64,000 nt of DNA. It comes from Straminergon stramineum. Its lineage: Eukaryota; Streptophyta; Bryopsida; Hypnales; Calliergonaceae. Every line of letters begins with the position of its first letter. The stretch's first letter is position 1. A program made the translations under genes and the position numbers. This document shows positions 25,056 through 36,235 of this stretch, piece after piece. The DNA is taken from assembly GCA_963920665.1 (NCBI GenBank), contig OY987265.1, positions 35,779,001 through 35,843,000 of the forward strand. The letters are read 5' to 3'. The notes under the pieces are model-generated. The model ran no database searches. It was not told the origin of the DNA and saw nothing but the letters and a program-made list of their open reading frames with translations.

Positions 25056-25189
25056 AACAAATGAAGTAATTAAAAAACATCCATGGAAATTAAACACATC
25101 CAAGAAGTAGCCATAAAACACACAAATTTAATAAAAATAAAAATCAATACACAATAGTTTGACTCAAGAAATTTGTCTATCTCATGAAT

Positions 25190-28100
25190 CTAAGTTACTA
25201 TGGACTCGGTAGTAGAATCGGAACCTGTAGATGACTGTGAGGACTCTGTACCCTCGGATGCAGATACATCTACATATTGCAAGACATTTAGAGCATAAGT
25301 GTCTTTACGACGTTTTGGTTTGGAACAACCAAACTCCGCAAAGGCTCTTGCCATCTGCTCGGCATAGACTGGAAGCTCAAAAGGCTTCTCCGGACTAATG
25401 AAAAGACTTTGTTTTGGCATGATGGCATCTTTGGGCATCAATCCGCAATCCCTACAAAAAAATTAGACATGTGGTCAAGCTTTTAGAATGCGAAAGTCAC
25501 CATGCAAACAAAGATGTTAAAAATTGCCAACTTACTTACTAAATTTCCCCTTGCGAATGAACTGACGAGGCACCACGGGCATGTCTTCTGGATCTTGTGA
25601 AACCTCAACCACCGGCGTTTGCGTTGGTGTCGCCACCATGGCTATCGGTGACTTCCTCATTGGCTTCAGTATGGCATTGTAAATGTCTTTATTTCCCTCC
25701 AAAGCCACAATGTGGCGGCCAGTACCACGGCAAGCTGTAATGCATGCACTTGGAGGCAATAAAATAAAAATTGATTAGTTCCATGATTGAATTAGTAAGA
25801 TACAATTGGAGTGTAGAATATATGAATTGAACACTTACCTGTGGATGTGGTGCAATCCAAAATCAAATCTCCTTCGACGCTTGTTGCTTCGAGGAGGATA
25901 GTGAAGAACCTTGGATCTTTTTCGCGCCCACCCCGCCATGGCTTCTCCCCATTCATGGCCATGTCATTTGCATGGGTGTAGTTCATCAACATGTCATCGT
26001 TTGCAACATCAACACTAGCTTTCATCATGGTGTTAGTCCGTTTGAAAGAGAATTGGGATTTCCCTTTGGAGCCAAGGTCCTTTACAAGGAGGGTCACTCC
26101 AAACTTCTGTATCTGCAACATCCATGCCAAATTTACATTAGAACATATTGATTGTAGTGCATTATGAATTGTTGATGGAAGCCAAAAGTTTTGAATGGAA
26201 TTTACCGTCTTGGTATTGTCTATAGCTGAGGTGAGGTGCATGCGGTTCATTCCCATCCAATCCTTTTTCTTCACCAAATCATATATCTGACACACTCCAG
26301 TAATGTCTTGCCTCGACTTGATGCTATAGGAGTGAAACACAATGATGCATCCATTGTCCTGTAGATGCTCTGCGGCAAAGCTGCACGCCAATTGCAGAGC
26401 CTCATCTTCTGGATCAGCGTTCCATTTTGGCACCTCGTTTGGTGGAAAAGAGAGCCCTGGTATGGGCAAGTTTTCTGGGCAATCAATAAAAATGACATCC
26501 ACCACCGGCCGAGCGTTTGGTACACCTTCGAACATGGAAGGCTTTTCGGCAGACATCTGCAAACATGTAGTACATTAAAAAGTGAATTATGACCACAAAC
26601 AATATTCATGTCACTCAAAATAAATAAATGAATTTTGACTAGGAAGATAAAGATGGTTACCTTCTTCAAAAAGCACAACACCTCGTTGTACCAAGTCAGC
26701 TCTTCCTCTAGCATGTCCTTTGCTAAGACTTCAATGGAGATGTTGAGGATTAAATCCTCGGTCTTCACCACATTATCTTCTGTGAGGACCAGCGCTTGCG
26801 TCACATGAGTGATGACTTCTTCAGTGAGTTGCGAGAGAGTAGCCTTCCTTGTCATTCCGCTTTGCATTTGCGAACCTTCATCCATGGTGGAAGATGATAT
26901 GACTTGGCCTCCCGCTTCATCCTTTTTCTTGCCCTTGCCCTTGCCCTTGTCTTCTTTCTCCTTCTCTGCCTTCTTGGCCACTCGCTCTGCCGCCTTCTTT
27001 TCCTTGGTTTCTAGTTGAACTTGGGCTCGAGCCTCTTTCTTTTTGTCATTTGCATCCCTCCTCATAATGGCCCTCTTTCTTGCATTCTCATCGAGGCCAA
27101 CAAATTCATCAATCTCCAAGTCCACGACCCCTTTGCCATCCAAAGATCTCCTCAAAGCAATCTCAGAAAGAGGAGTAAATTCAAGGGTACAATCTAAGTA
27201 CCATCCTCCCCCACTAAGATGAGCTGTGGTGTAGGTGCGGAGCTGGTGCGCGGTGAACATACAAGCCGTTGAGCTGCGATCAAGATATGATGATAGGAAC
27301 GGAGGAAGGTCTAAGCGTGCAATGGCCCCTTTGCCTTCGAGTTCGAATTTGAAATACCTAAAACCCAACCATAGTCATTCAATATAAAATATTTTCATGA
27401 TGAAAATGGAAGTGTAAGAATATACTACTATGCAAAATCCCTGATAGTTAGGTCACAGCTCTTTACAAGAATAAAAGCAATGACAAATTCAAGAAGGAGA
27501 AGAAATGCTACAGAAGAAGTATAATACAATTCATCTCTAATTAGAAATAGGGTTTCAATTCGAAATCTCGGAAATGTTACTTTCATCTAATTGAAGGTGT
27601 AGAGAAGTCTCCACCCCTACTTTGTCTCCCACAATTTATCGAGATCCGAACGTGATTAGTTGAACATACCCAATTTTAGAAGTTGTAATTCTAACTCATT
27701 AGAGACATACTATTGGATAAAGACCTAAATTTCATGGAAAGAAGTTGATGGAACATACCGGAAGAGAACTCTATGCACAGCAGCGCCTGAACCTTCGTGA
27801 GCGAGAAAGGACTCCCCCTTCTTGAAATAATTCTACCCCTTGAAGTAATTCATGAACCCATGATCCCAGATTGTGCGCCTCCATCCTTCAATGTACTCTG
27901 GCAAGTATTGTGGCTGCTCTGGGATCTTGTAATTGATGGTGATGTTGTCTTCCCTCACTACCGAATCAAAGTATTCCACAGCTGCATCTTCGAGCTAAAA
28001 AACATGCCACACTATGAAAATCCATAAATTATGATGTGAAAAGGTTAGTTCCAAACTCGCGAATGAAAATTTCAATACCAACCATCGCCAACTAGATTTA

Positions 28101-29719
28101 TATGAATATAAAAAATTGTTTACTTACCCCCGCATACCAGACACATTTGGCAAGAAATTGGGGAAGGAGATTTTCGGAAACGGGCTTTGGCGGGAACTTC
28201 CTTGCTTCGCGTGTTGGAATAGAGGAGTTCCACCACTTCAAGATCTTGATCTTGTGTGCAGTTGTCATGCTACATGTGGCCACCAACTACAACTTCTCTA
28301 ATGTCATTTCGGGCACTTCGTTCATGCTCCAATGCCTCTCCACCTACACCAATAGTACATTTAACTTTAGTTGAACTACAAAAAAAAAGATAAAAACTGT
28401 AGTAATACAAAAACAAAAATGAACTCACCTCTTCTAAGAAACCAGGCCCATTAGATGGTTGAGCCACCACCAACAATTTGCCCATTTTCACCATCAAAGT
28501 TTTAGTTCTCTCCTTTGCTCCAGCCCTCAAGGCATGAGTGGCCTCTTCTGGCTTCCTCTCACTTTCATGTGTGGCATCGTTATACTTTCTCACTGCAGCA
28601 TCTGCAGCTTGAGAAATCTCTTGCTGCACAATTACCCCATTTTTGTGGTTAGTCATTAAAGTACTTGAAAAAGCATGCCATGCCAAAGGATTTGAATTAT
28701 TATAGAAGAATGTATCTTACCCGAAAAATAAATGATGTGAAAACCTCTACGGGTATGTTGTACCATTTCCTAGAGACCTTGTTTTGAAGACACCTTTTCT
28801 TCTCTGCAGGCCTCAATAGATCAGCAAATCGCTGAAATGGCAAAAGTCTGTACTTCTGCACTTGGTACAAAGTGTGTACCAAGTTCGTTTTGACGTGTGA
28901 GTCTTCAACTGATCTACAAGTGAAGCAATGTGCATGTTATCATTATGTTCCTAAATGTCATAGAAATATAGAAAATCAATATGCTAGAAACAAAAAAACA
29001 AGAGAAAATTAAAGTGAAAAAACTCACTTGTTGATGTCATGCATCACTTGCATGACAAGCTTGGTCCGGCCTTTGGTATCTAGTACAATGCAGTCGACAA
29101 CGTAGTGCCACTTTTCTCGCAATGTATAACATCTATCAATTAGATTCATCCATGCAATTCGGCGATGATTGCCATCGTAAATGAAGAACTTTAAGTTCAT
29201 CAGGAACTTGAGTTTAGGTCTAGACTCAAGATACCGGTTAAACACCTCATTTTTCTCCCTCCATAGCACATCCCACTTACTCATCTTAGCCTCCGTGAAC
29301 TTCGAGCTTTGTCCTTCTTCATTTGTAGTGGACACATAAAATACCGATGCTCCATCACGATATCCGCCGGCAAATTCCTGCTCCAACTTTGTTATGTCAC
29401 AAGAGAGTGTAGGCCTTACCATGGGCATGGCTACAAGTCTACAGAGCAGAATGTGTAGCCGGAAAAGCTCTTCGGGCTTCATGCGTAGACTAAAGAGAAT
29501 ATCCAGTGAATCCCCTTTTTGAATACGCCGAAGTTCGTCCTCCATCATCCCTTTCTCTTCCTCATCTTCAACATCTATCTGCATGGACTCTTCTTCTCTT
29601 TCATCTTCTTCTTCTTCTTCTTCTCCTTCTCCAATATGGGGCTGCTTTGTATCATTCGTGCTTGGCATCTCTAAAACAATATCCTCTTGAGTTTCCTTAA
29701 CAGGAGAGACATCCATCTG
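25190..29719 (-). pseudogene. ParB/sulfiredoxin-like domain fused to degenerate N4/N6-type DNA methyltransferase fold (gene 1)
   Basis: Ten exons with fully consistent phases: 29028-29719, 28721-28913, 28429-28623, 28128-28343, 27759-27994, 26661-27357, 26206-26556, 25839-26112, 25536-25734, 25190-25451 (about 1,104 codons). After an acidic N-terminus (EGEEEEEEDEREEE), exon 1 carries a ParB/Srx-like domain: FAGGYRDGASVFYVS and, near its end, FFIYDGNHRRIAWMNLI, where DGNHR is the domain's signature loop. A middle region includes a KGKGKGKKKDE basic stretch. The C-terminal third looks like a beta-class DNA methyltransferase: DVIFIDCPE at the DPPY position, then DNGCIIVFHS, then DPRFFTILLEAT, GDLILDCTTSTG and CRGTGRHIVALEGN at the FxGxG region. 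Motif IV lacks PPY/PPW and motif I lacks the G-rich loop, so catalysis is doubtful. Two in-frame TAG codons (28287-28289 and 27833-27835) interrupt it. The 93-nt intron 26113-26205 is open and in phase, so it could be coding. Confidence 0.75.
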
Positions 29720-29939
29720 CATGTACAATTTCAAGTATATTCAATTTGTCATTCAAAACAAAAAAGAAGTGACATTGTTGCAACGAAGTTGTCATTGTAG
29801 TTGCAATTGAAAATACTTTATTTTTGAAAGAGAGATTATACTTGCATAATAGTAGTGAAGTGAATATATGAAAGAAAATGAGCCTCCAAGAGGCTTCCAA
29901 GTAATATGCCGCAAATGATATATTCCTAGAGAAATTATC

Positions 29940-30551
29940 CTACTCTAGGATATCAATGTCATCATCCTCATTAGAGTCCGAGCTAAGGATGATGACTTAC
30001 TTTAGATAAATCCTACCACTACACATGCACTCGCACACCTCCTCAAATGGAGGACTAGAGCTTGCATTTGAGAGCTCTATTGCTGAGGAATACTCTGTCT
30101 CAGAGCTCTCAGGAGAAAACCATGGCCCACGCCCACGTCTCTGACCAAGCCTATTTCCCTCAAAGTCATTTCCCGCCCGCTCTGCAGCATCCATAATATC
30201 GGCAAAACTCACCAAAGTCCTCTCGTCATCGCTAGAGTCACTTGAGGGATCCACGCTAGGTTGAGGCCACTTCTTCGGCTCAGATGGTCTCCCAATCTCT
30301 AGCGCTGGGAATGTATGGTCTATCGGAGTTTGCTTCTCAGTAGAGGCGATCTTGGGGCGCTTGCCTCTGCATTGACCACTCTGAATAATAAAAGAAGTTT
30401 AAATTATAAATGATGATCTAGATAATGGTACTAATATATGAGCACAAAAATGTGAGGATGTGAACTTGTAGACTGAAAAACATTTGAGTTCATCATTTTC
30501 CAAGCCAAACACAAGAAAATTCACACCTACCTTTCCTGTCATCTTTATCAT
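29940..30551 (-). CDS. Small acidic ORF upstream of ParB gene 1, two exons, possibly its 5' part
   Basis: ATG at 30551 opens MIKMTGK, spliced (donor GTAGGT at 30530, acceptor CAG at 30381) to SGQCRGKRPKIASTEKQ. The frame continues through FPALEIGRPSEPKKWPQ, SDSSDDERTLVSFADIM and FEEVCECMCSGRIYLK to TAA at 29997. Past that TAA the same frame gives VIILSSDSNEDDDIDILE and a TAG at 29940, so the TAA may be a mutated CAA. Alternatively GTAAGT at 30000 is a donor joining to ParB gene 1, but its phase does not match the exon at 29719. No known domain; acidic Ser-rich sequence suggests a nuclear protein. Confidence 0.45.
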
Positions 30552-30741
30552 AGAAAGAAAGACATAATAGTGTCATCCAACTACCATTACCTCTTGAGAG
30601 TTGGAGTGTGCGCCATCCAACGTTCTCGGAGCCACATGGAAGACCTAAGAATTTCAGAAAGGGAAGTCGGTGTCAATTGAATCACTAATTGAAATTTAGG
30701 TCAATACTTGAATTTGGAGTAGCAACAACAATCCTAGATAT

Positions 30742-30761
30742 GGCCATCGAATCCGACGGCC
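30742..30761. repeat. Palindrome family 1, copy 1 (diverged)
   Basis: GGCCATCGAATCCGACGGCC, an imperfect 20-bp palindrome sharing ATCCGACGG with the other copies. A sequence similar to the right arm of other copies (GGTACT-type) follows at about 30765-30790. Confidence 0.5.
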
Positions 30762-31159
30762 ATTGGTGGGTACTCAAATTTAGGTACTGTTAAGACTCCT
30801 AGGCAATACATGCCTATATATTCTAGATTTCTGGTATTCAAAATACCAATGTTAAATGCCTGAAGATGCCTGGAGATGCTTCATTATGTGGGAAGAGATA
30901 CCTAACCTACTTCAATGCAATAAAATGATTCAATATGTCTAATACTTGAAATCCAAAAGTCAACTACAAATAGCTTACATTTCGTCAATTGGGCATTTAG
31001 TCATGATACAACTAAAGGATATCAACAATAGAAATACAACAATAACGTAGGAAAAATGATCAACAATATAGGAAAAATATAACAACAATGAAGATCAAAT
31101 GAGCAATAACAGAAAAATTTAGAGACAATTGATACATGTTATAAGTTTTGGATCCAATT

Positions 31160-31240
31160 TGGGGGGTACTAGAGGATACCACTAAAAACACCGTCGGATC
31201 CGACGGTGCTTTGGGGAGCGCCTTCCAGTACTCCCAAAAT
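31160..31240. repeat. Palindrome family 1, copy 2
   Basis: Core CACCGTCGGATCCGACGGTG at 31189-31208 is a perfect 20-bp palindrome. Flanking arms (TTTGGGGGGTACTAGAGG on the left; AGTACTCCCAAAAT on the right) extend the inverted repeat imperfectly to about 80 bp. Confidence 0.7.
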
Positions 31241-31567
31241 AGGTTACATGAAAAAGTGGAAGATCAAGTGCTATCCAAAAATGAGATTAAATCAATTACT
31301 CGAAAATTCTAGGGATGTATCCAAAGAACTTGGATGTCAAATTCATGATTTCAAATATTGAACTAAAAGTAGAATTAGTGAAGGAACCTCCTATAGAATG
31401 GGCTAGACGTCCAATTCTAACAATTTGATTACACGTTTTGGAGTCCTCTTGTTTGAATTTGTGGCATCCATAGCCCACTCTTAACCTAGCATGCAAATAG
31501 AAAATATTGTAGCACTCAGGCAGGGTAGCGTTTTAACAAAAAAATTAGTAATTTATATGTTCTTTGA

Positions 31568-31660
31568 TAGTTTTGAGGAGTACCACAAAGTAGCCTTGGA
31601 ACTACCGTCGGATCCGACGGTGGTTTGAGGGCTTCCTCGCGCTACCCTAGAAAATTGATG
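31568..31660. repeat. Palindrome family 1, copy 3
   Basis: Core ACCGTCGGATCCGACGGT at 31604-31621. Outer arms (GGAGTACCACAAAGTAGCC left, GCTACCCTAGAAAA right) are diverged inverted repeats. Confidence 0.65.
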
Positions 31661-32007
31661 TGGAGCTTTAACATCTTAAAAAATGAACCACAATTCCATG
31701 ACTTTTGCATAATGAGGGCCGAGATGTGTAGATGACTCGGAGGTCACGAGATAAATCTTGAAAAAAATAATGAAACAAGAAATGAAAGACAAATCGGACT
31801 TGAATTTGCTAAAAACTTCCATTCAATTGGCAAGGGCAACTTACTACAAATCACAAAATAGCAAATTCTTGGATAAAAATTGAGCTTACTGAAATGAGAG
31901 GGTAGTCTACGATGAACTACCTCTGTCTATACCATACCCTCTCATATACCTCTGGCTCTTCTACGGTTCTTCTACGGTGAAACTTCACATTTAATTTTTC
32001 TAATCTC

Positions 32008-32160
32008 ATAGGAGAGTGAGCTTATCTACGCTGATTCAGATTCTGTATATTTCCGCTGATTTGAATCTGACAAGCGAGTGAGCTTATTAACGCTGGTTCA
32101 AATTCTGAACATTTCCGCTAATTCCAATCTCACCTGCGAGTGAGCTTATCTACGAGTGAA
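32008..32160. repeat. Tandem repeat, about 63-bp unit, 2.5 copies
   Basis: GAGTGAGCTTATCTACGCTG recurs as GAGTGAGCTTATTAACGCTG and GAGTGAGCTTATCTACGAG, with TTTCCGCTGATTTGAATCT / TTTCCGCTAATTCCAATCT between. Non-coding. Confidence 0.65.
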
Positions 32161-32270
32161 ACTTCAGATTCTGTTGTGAGACTTGTTCAACACATTGAGC
32201 TCACCTCTACTCTATTCAATGATAGTCTAATTAAATCGTCAAAAACAAACTTCATAGACGAGACTAGGAG

Positions 32271-32437
32271 AAATCGGTGATCAAAGCTAAATCGGCAATC
32301 AGAGATAAATCAGTGATCAAAGCTAAATCGGTGGTCAGAGCTAAATCGCTAAATCGGTGATCAGAGCTTAATTGGTGGTCAGAGCTAAATCACTAAATCA
32401 GTGATCTGAGGGAAATCGCTAAATCGGTGATCAGAGC
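32271..32437. repeat. 18-bp tandem repeat array
   Basis: About nine degenerate units of AAATCGGTGATCAGAGCT, with some short 8-bp half-units (AAATCGCT). Non-coding satellite-like patch. Confidence 0.8.
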
Positions 32438-32629
32438 TACTACTCTACAGTGAACTTCGAATTCGGATTCCAAACCCTTACAGCCTAAACCGGTGATTTC
32501 AACAGTCTAAATCGGTGATTTCAGTTTTTCAATCTTTGCGTTGGAGATGAACAGATGGCCCAAGCGGCCCAGGTGAGATTTAGGAAGCACAACATTCACA
32601 ATTTCAAGTGAAAAGTTGCATTGTGGAAT

Positions 32630-32737
32630 GTACACTTCCCATTTTCAAGGGTAGTAGAAGGTACCACCAAAACCACCGTCGGATCCGACGGTGGTTTTGG
32701 TGGTACCTTCTACTACCCTTGAAAATGGGAAGTGTAC
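32630..32737. repeat. Palindrome family 1, copy 4: perfect 108-bp palindrome
   Basis: Two arms of 54 bp match base for base as reverse complements with no spacer, centred between 32683 and 32684 on GGA/TCC. The left arm starts GTACACTTCCCATTTTCAAG and the right arm ends CTTGAAAATGGGAAGTGTAC. The centre contains the family core ACCGTCGGATCCGACGGT and a flanking GGTACCACCAAAACC. Absence of any mismatch implies recent formation or gene conversion. The transcript would fold as a perfect hairpin. Confidence 0.95.
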
Positions 32738-32811
32738 CTTCCGCAAACCTTGCTGGCAGGATGACTTATTCCAAGTGCACGAGATCAGTAATATAGATTC
32801 TAATTGCGTAG

Positions 32812-33140
32812 ACAAGCTCAGGCTCATCACAAGCTCATTGCAGGCTCACCCAAGCTGATCGTGGATTCACACAAGCTGATCATGGATTCACGCAGGCTCA
32901 TCGCAGGGTCACCCAGGTACATTGCAAGCTCACACAAGTTGATCGTGGATTCACGTAGGCTCACCGAGATTCATCGCAGGCTCACCCACGTTCATCACAG
33001 GATCACCCAGGCTCATCGCGAGTTGACGCAGGCTCATCGCGGACTCTTCCGGATTGATGCAAGCCCATCAAAAAATCATTGCAGAGTCACGCCGACTCAT
33101 GCGGGCCCATGCGGGCCCATTACAAACTCATCAGACTCGT
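32812..33140. repeat. 21-bp tandem repeat array
   Basis: Degenerate units such as AGGCTCATCGCAGGCTCACCC and AGCTGATCGTGGATTCACGC follow each other for more than 300 bp. One plus-strand frame (32804-33256) stays open and reads seven-residue units (KLIVDSH, RLIAGSP), but the openness follows from the repeat period and is not evidence of a gene. Confidence 0.8.
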
Positions 33141-33319
33141 TCCATACACGCAGGGTTCCATACACAAGACTCACAGGACGTGGAATCTCTCAAAAAATGG
33201 AACGTGGAATCTCACAAATGTGGAAACGGCAGAGCTCTAGTAACTCACTGGCTTGATTTGTGTAGGTGCTTCCGGCTCCTGCTCCCCAAGCACTTCAAGA
33301 TCGCCTGGTACCTTTGAGC

Positions 33320-35100
33320 GCGCCCGACTCCTTGTCTGCCTGGTCATGTTTGTGATGTGATCTCGCCCTTGTATCAAACCAGGAATTCGTTATTGCAAAG
33401 CTGGAGTAGGAGAATGGAACAAGTGAATTCGTCATCTAAGTCTTCTCATCAGAGATGGACGTGGACGAAACATGATCACAATCTTTTTTGATTAGTCTTC
33501 TAGATCCACAAATTCCGGCACTTAGCTGCCGCCACCCTATTTTTTGGCTTCCTATTTTTGGCACGTATGCTTCTCGAAGTAGCACACTGCCATGTCCATG
33601 CAAGTCACTTTATTTGAGGCCGCATCTTGGAAGGACTTTCCTCTACCCGAAAATTAATGCATTTTAATTTAGAGAAGATTTAAAGCTCGTCAACCTTGTT
33701 TTTTGCTTTTGTGGTGACTAACTGGTCATTCGTGCTCTTGTTTAAAATTTGGTAATTGCCCGTGTGGAGAGGATCTTAGATATTGAGTTGATAATATTTT
33801 TTTTCCAATTCATTATCTTACAATATTTTACAACGTCTACTCAACACATATGGCATACACTTGTTTAAAAAAAATGTTTAAATCATATCGTCAAATAGTT
33901 TGGGATAGTTGTTACAATGTTTCTTTGATGTTTGCTATTCTCTAGTAATTCACTGCTAGATTCCAAGTTCTTTCATTGATACAGTTGTAGCTTCCAAAAA
34001 TAGTTATGCACTTAAGGTTATCATTCTATTTTGGAATACAATTTCTGTAGGGAATTTGAATTTGAAGTTCTACTAAGAAGTTTTGATGTTTGGTATATAA
34101 ATCCCTTTCTCTAGCAAGAAAAAATGATCACAAGAAAATATTTAATATTTAACATATCACAATGCTTAATTGAAATAATTTCCTTTCAATTTTCATTGCA
34201 ACATGCCCATAACTAGTCTCCTTTGTAACTAATATCTTAGTGAATCCAATATCTAATAAATGTCTAGGAGAATTATTTTGAAATTCAATGCAAGACAGAT
34301 ATATATTATAGTATTCAACATCTGATTATTTCTCTTGGATTGGTCTCAAGTAACGTTCTATGTTAGGGTTAAAGCATTTTTTTACACTATATAACATTGA
34401 GTTAATTTTTGCTAAGTTTCTCATTTAAGAACTAAAATCACGTATCACATATGGAGCTAATGGGTTGTCATAATTGTACTTCTAGGAGCACATTGCATTT
34501 AATTAGCTTTAAAGACACCATTCTCTAGCTTTTTGGTTTCGATAATTCTAGAGTGAGCCAAAGAAGTCTAGGAAGAACACTATAATGTTCGTCACTATCA
34601 TTATGATATTGTTTTAAATAATCTAAGTAAGAGCTGTAGATAATTTATTTCTATGATGTTTAATTAGAATATTGTATTTCCTACACTCTAACAACATTTA
34701 TTGTTATGCTGTCAATCCTTGACAATGGAGGTTAAGCTTCCATGGGAAATGCATGAGGAGCTAAGAAATGTTTAATTGATTTCCATCTGTTTTTCCCTAA
34801 GTGAAAAGAAGAGAGTTCTACCAAAATTGCCTATGGAAGATCATGTCAGAGTAAAATAAAATTACAAACCATCAGCTACCAATCTAACATTAGGAAGATG
34901 ATCTAGTTTCTGTACATTCTCGAAATCTTTACTACAACATGCAATAACCTTTGCTATTCTATGTGTTCAACTCTTGAGATTTTTAGAGAAGAGAGAAGGA
35001 AATTGATAGCACAAGGCATACAAGCATATTAGTGTTTCAATGAAACTAAAAGACAAGCTAAAGCTGAATGGAATGCAAACATGTTGACGGTTAGGAGTAC
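33320..35100. other. AT-rich region without a gene
   Basis: No ORF, exon or structured repeat that I can support. Confidence 0.4.
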
Positions 35101-35283
35101 CTCTTGTCTTGCAACATTCTGTATGCTACTGGTGTCCTCCATCATTCCTTGTGATGTATCCAAGTTCGGCACTTCAATATCTTCCTCCACAGCACTACCT
35201 CCTGCTCCGAAGGATAGAACTTTCCTAAGGTTCCCAGGTGTTGATTGACCTGTCTTTGACACAATTCTCTTGTTTCGAGTCAT
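35101..35283 (-). CDS. Possible small exon, unknown protein
   Basis: ATG at 35283 gives MTRNKRIVSKTGQST, PGNLRKVLSFGAGGS and EEDIEVPNLDTSQGMM up to a donor-like GAG/GTACTC at 35100. Composition is protein-like and not low-complexity, but no partner exon or domain was found. It may be a 5' exon fragment of one of the mobile genes (TRNKR also occurs at the start of an exon of ParB gene 2 near 58700). Confidence 0.3.
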
Positions 35284-35339
35284 CATAGATTTTCTAAGTG
35301 ACTTGTAAGATGAAAAATACAAAGAAATGCTTCTCTAAT

Positions 35340-36235
35340 GCTTCTTTTGTCACACTATGACCTAGAGATGGAGGGTTACGATCATGTACAAGCAATAGCG
35401 GAGATCATCCTTCTTCCAAACTAATACTGAGAAGTAGAAAAGCTACACAAGTCACGTAGCAGCAAAAGAGACTTTGGTTTGGAGAAATGACCACTACTTA
35501 TATGGTTGAAATGCCCTTGCCTCATAGCCTACAATGGGACATTCTAGAGTAGGGTTGGCGATAGAAGCCGCCATTACCAATTAATAGCAATTGCACCTTA
35601 CAGCTCATTGTCGTTGTTCAATGCGCCGTCAATTTTCAAAATATTGTACAAGTAAACTTAAATAGCACTCTGTCCGTTCCTTTTTTTTTACTGTTACACT
35701 CCAATTAATTATTCCTTTCTAATTAATTTTAGCGCACCATTCTTTCAAATGTATGTACTTTAAGTCATTCAACTGAATCAAGTGAGGCTGACACAACCGC
35801 CATACACTATGAAGGTTTTGTGGAAGGGTGGTGTTAATATAATGTTCTAGAGAGGGTTGTAAAAGCTATTTTCATAATTAGTACTACACATTCATCCACT
35901 TCCTTCCATCGTATTATCCCCTTACTGAATTGATGGAGAAGGTACCACTGCCATTGAAGTACTTAACAAAGATGAATTGTCCTTCACCCAGCACCAAGGA
36001 TCACCTTTAGTCTTCTTCATTTTTCTCTCCTCATGTAGTTTGTATCATGGCTTCCATTCGTGTAGATGATCATGAGGTTCCTGTAGAATACCGATTATTT
36101 TTTTTTTGTTGTTATAAAATTTTGGGTGTTTTTATTGTGTTTTTTTATTGTTTTTGTTTGATTGTTTCTGAATTATTTGTCTATTTGGTGTGTTATTGAA
36201 TGATGGGTGAATGAATTATGTGTGAATGTATGTGC
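35340..36235. other. Gene-free region
   Basis: No coding signal; ordinary AT-rich sequence. Confidence 0.4.

Larger units (their letters stand above)
30552..32007. other. Gene-free region with dispersed palindromes
   Basis: No ORF above noise. Its notable content is three members of the CCGTCGGATCCGACGG palindrome family, listed separately. Confidence 0.5.

Noticed and set aside
32271..33140. CRISPR-like array
   Set aside because: Units are contiguous and degenerate with no unique spacers, and the genome is eukaryotic.
32804..33256. 150-residue ORF with heptad-like repeats
   Set aside because: Openness results from a 21-bp tandem repeat without stops; no start context, splice sites or domain.
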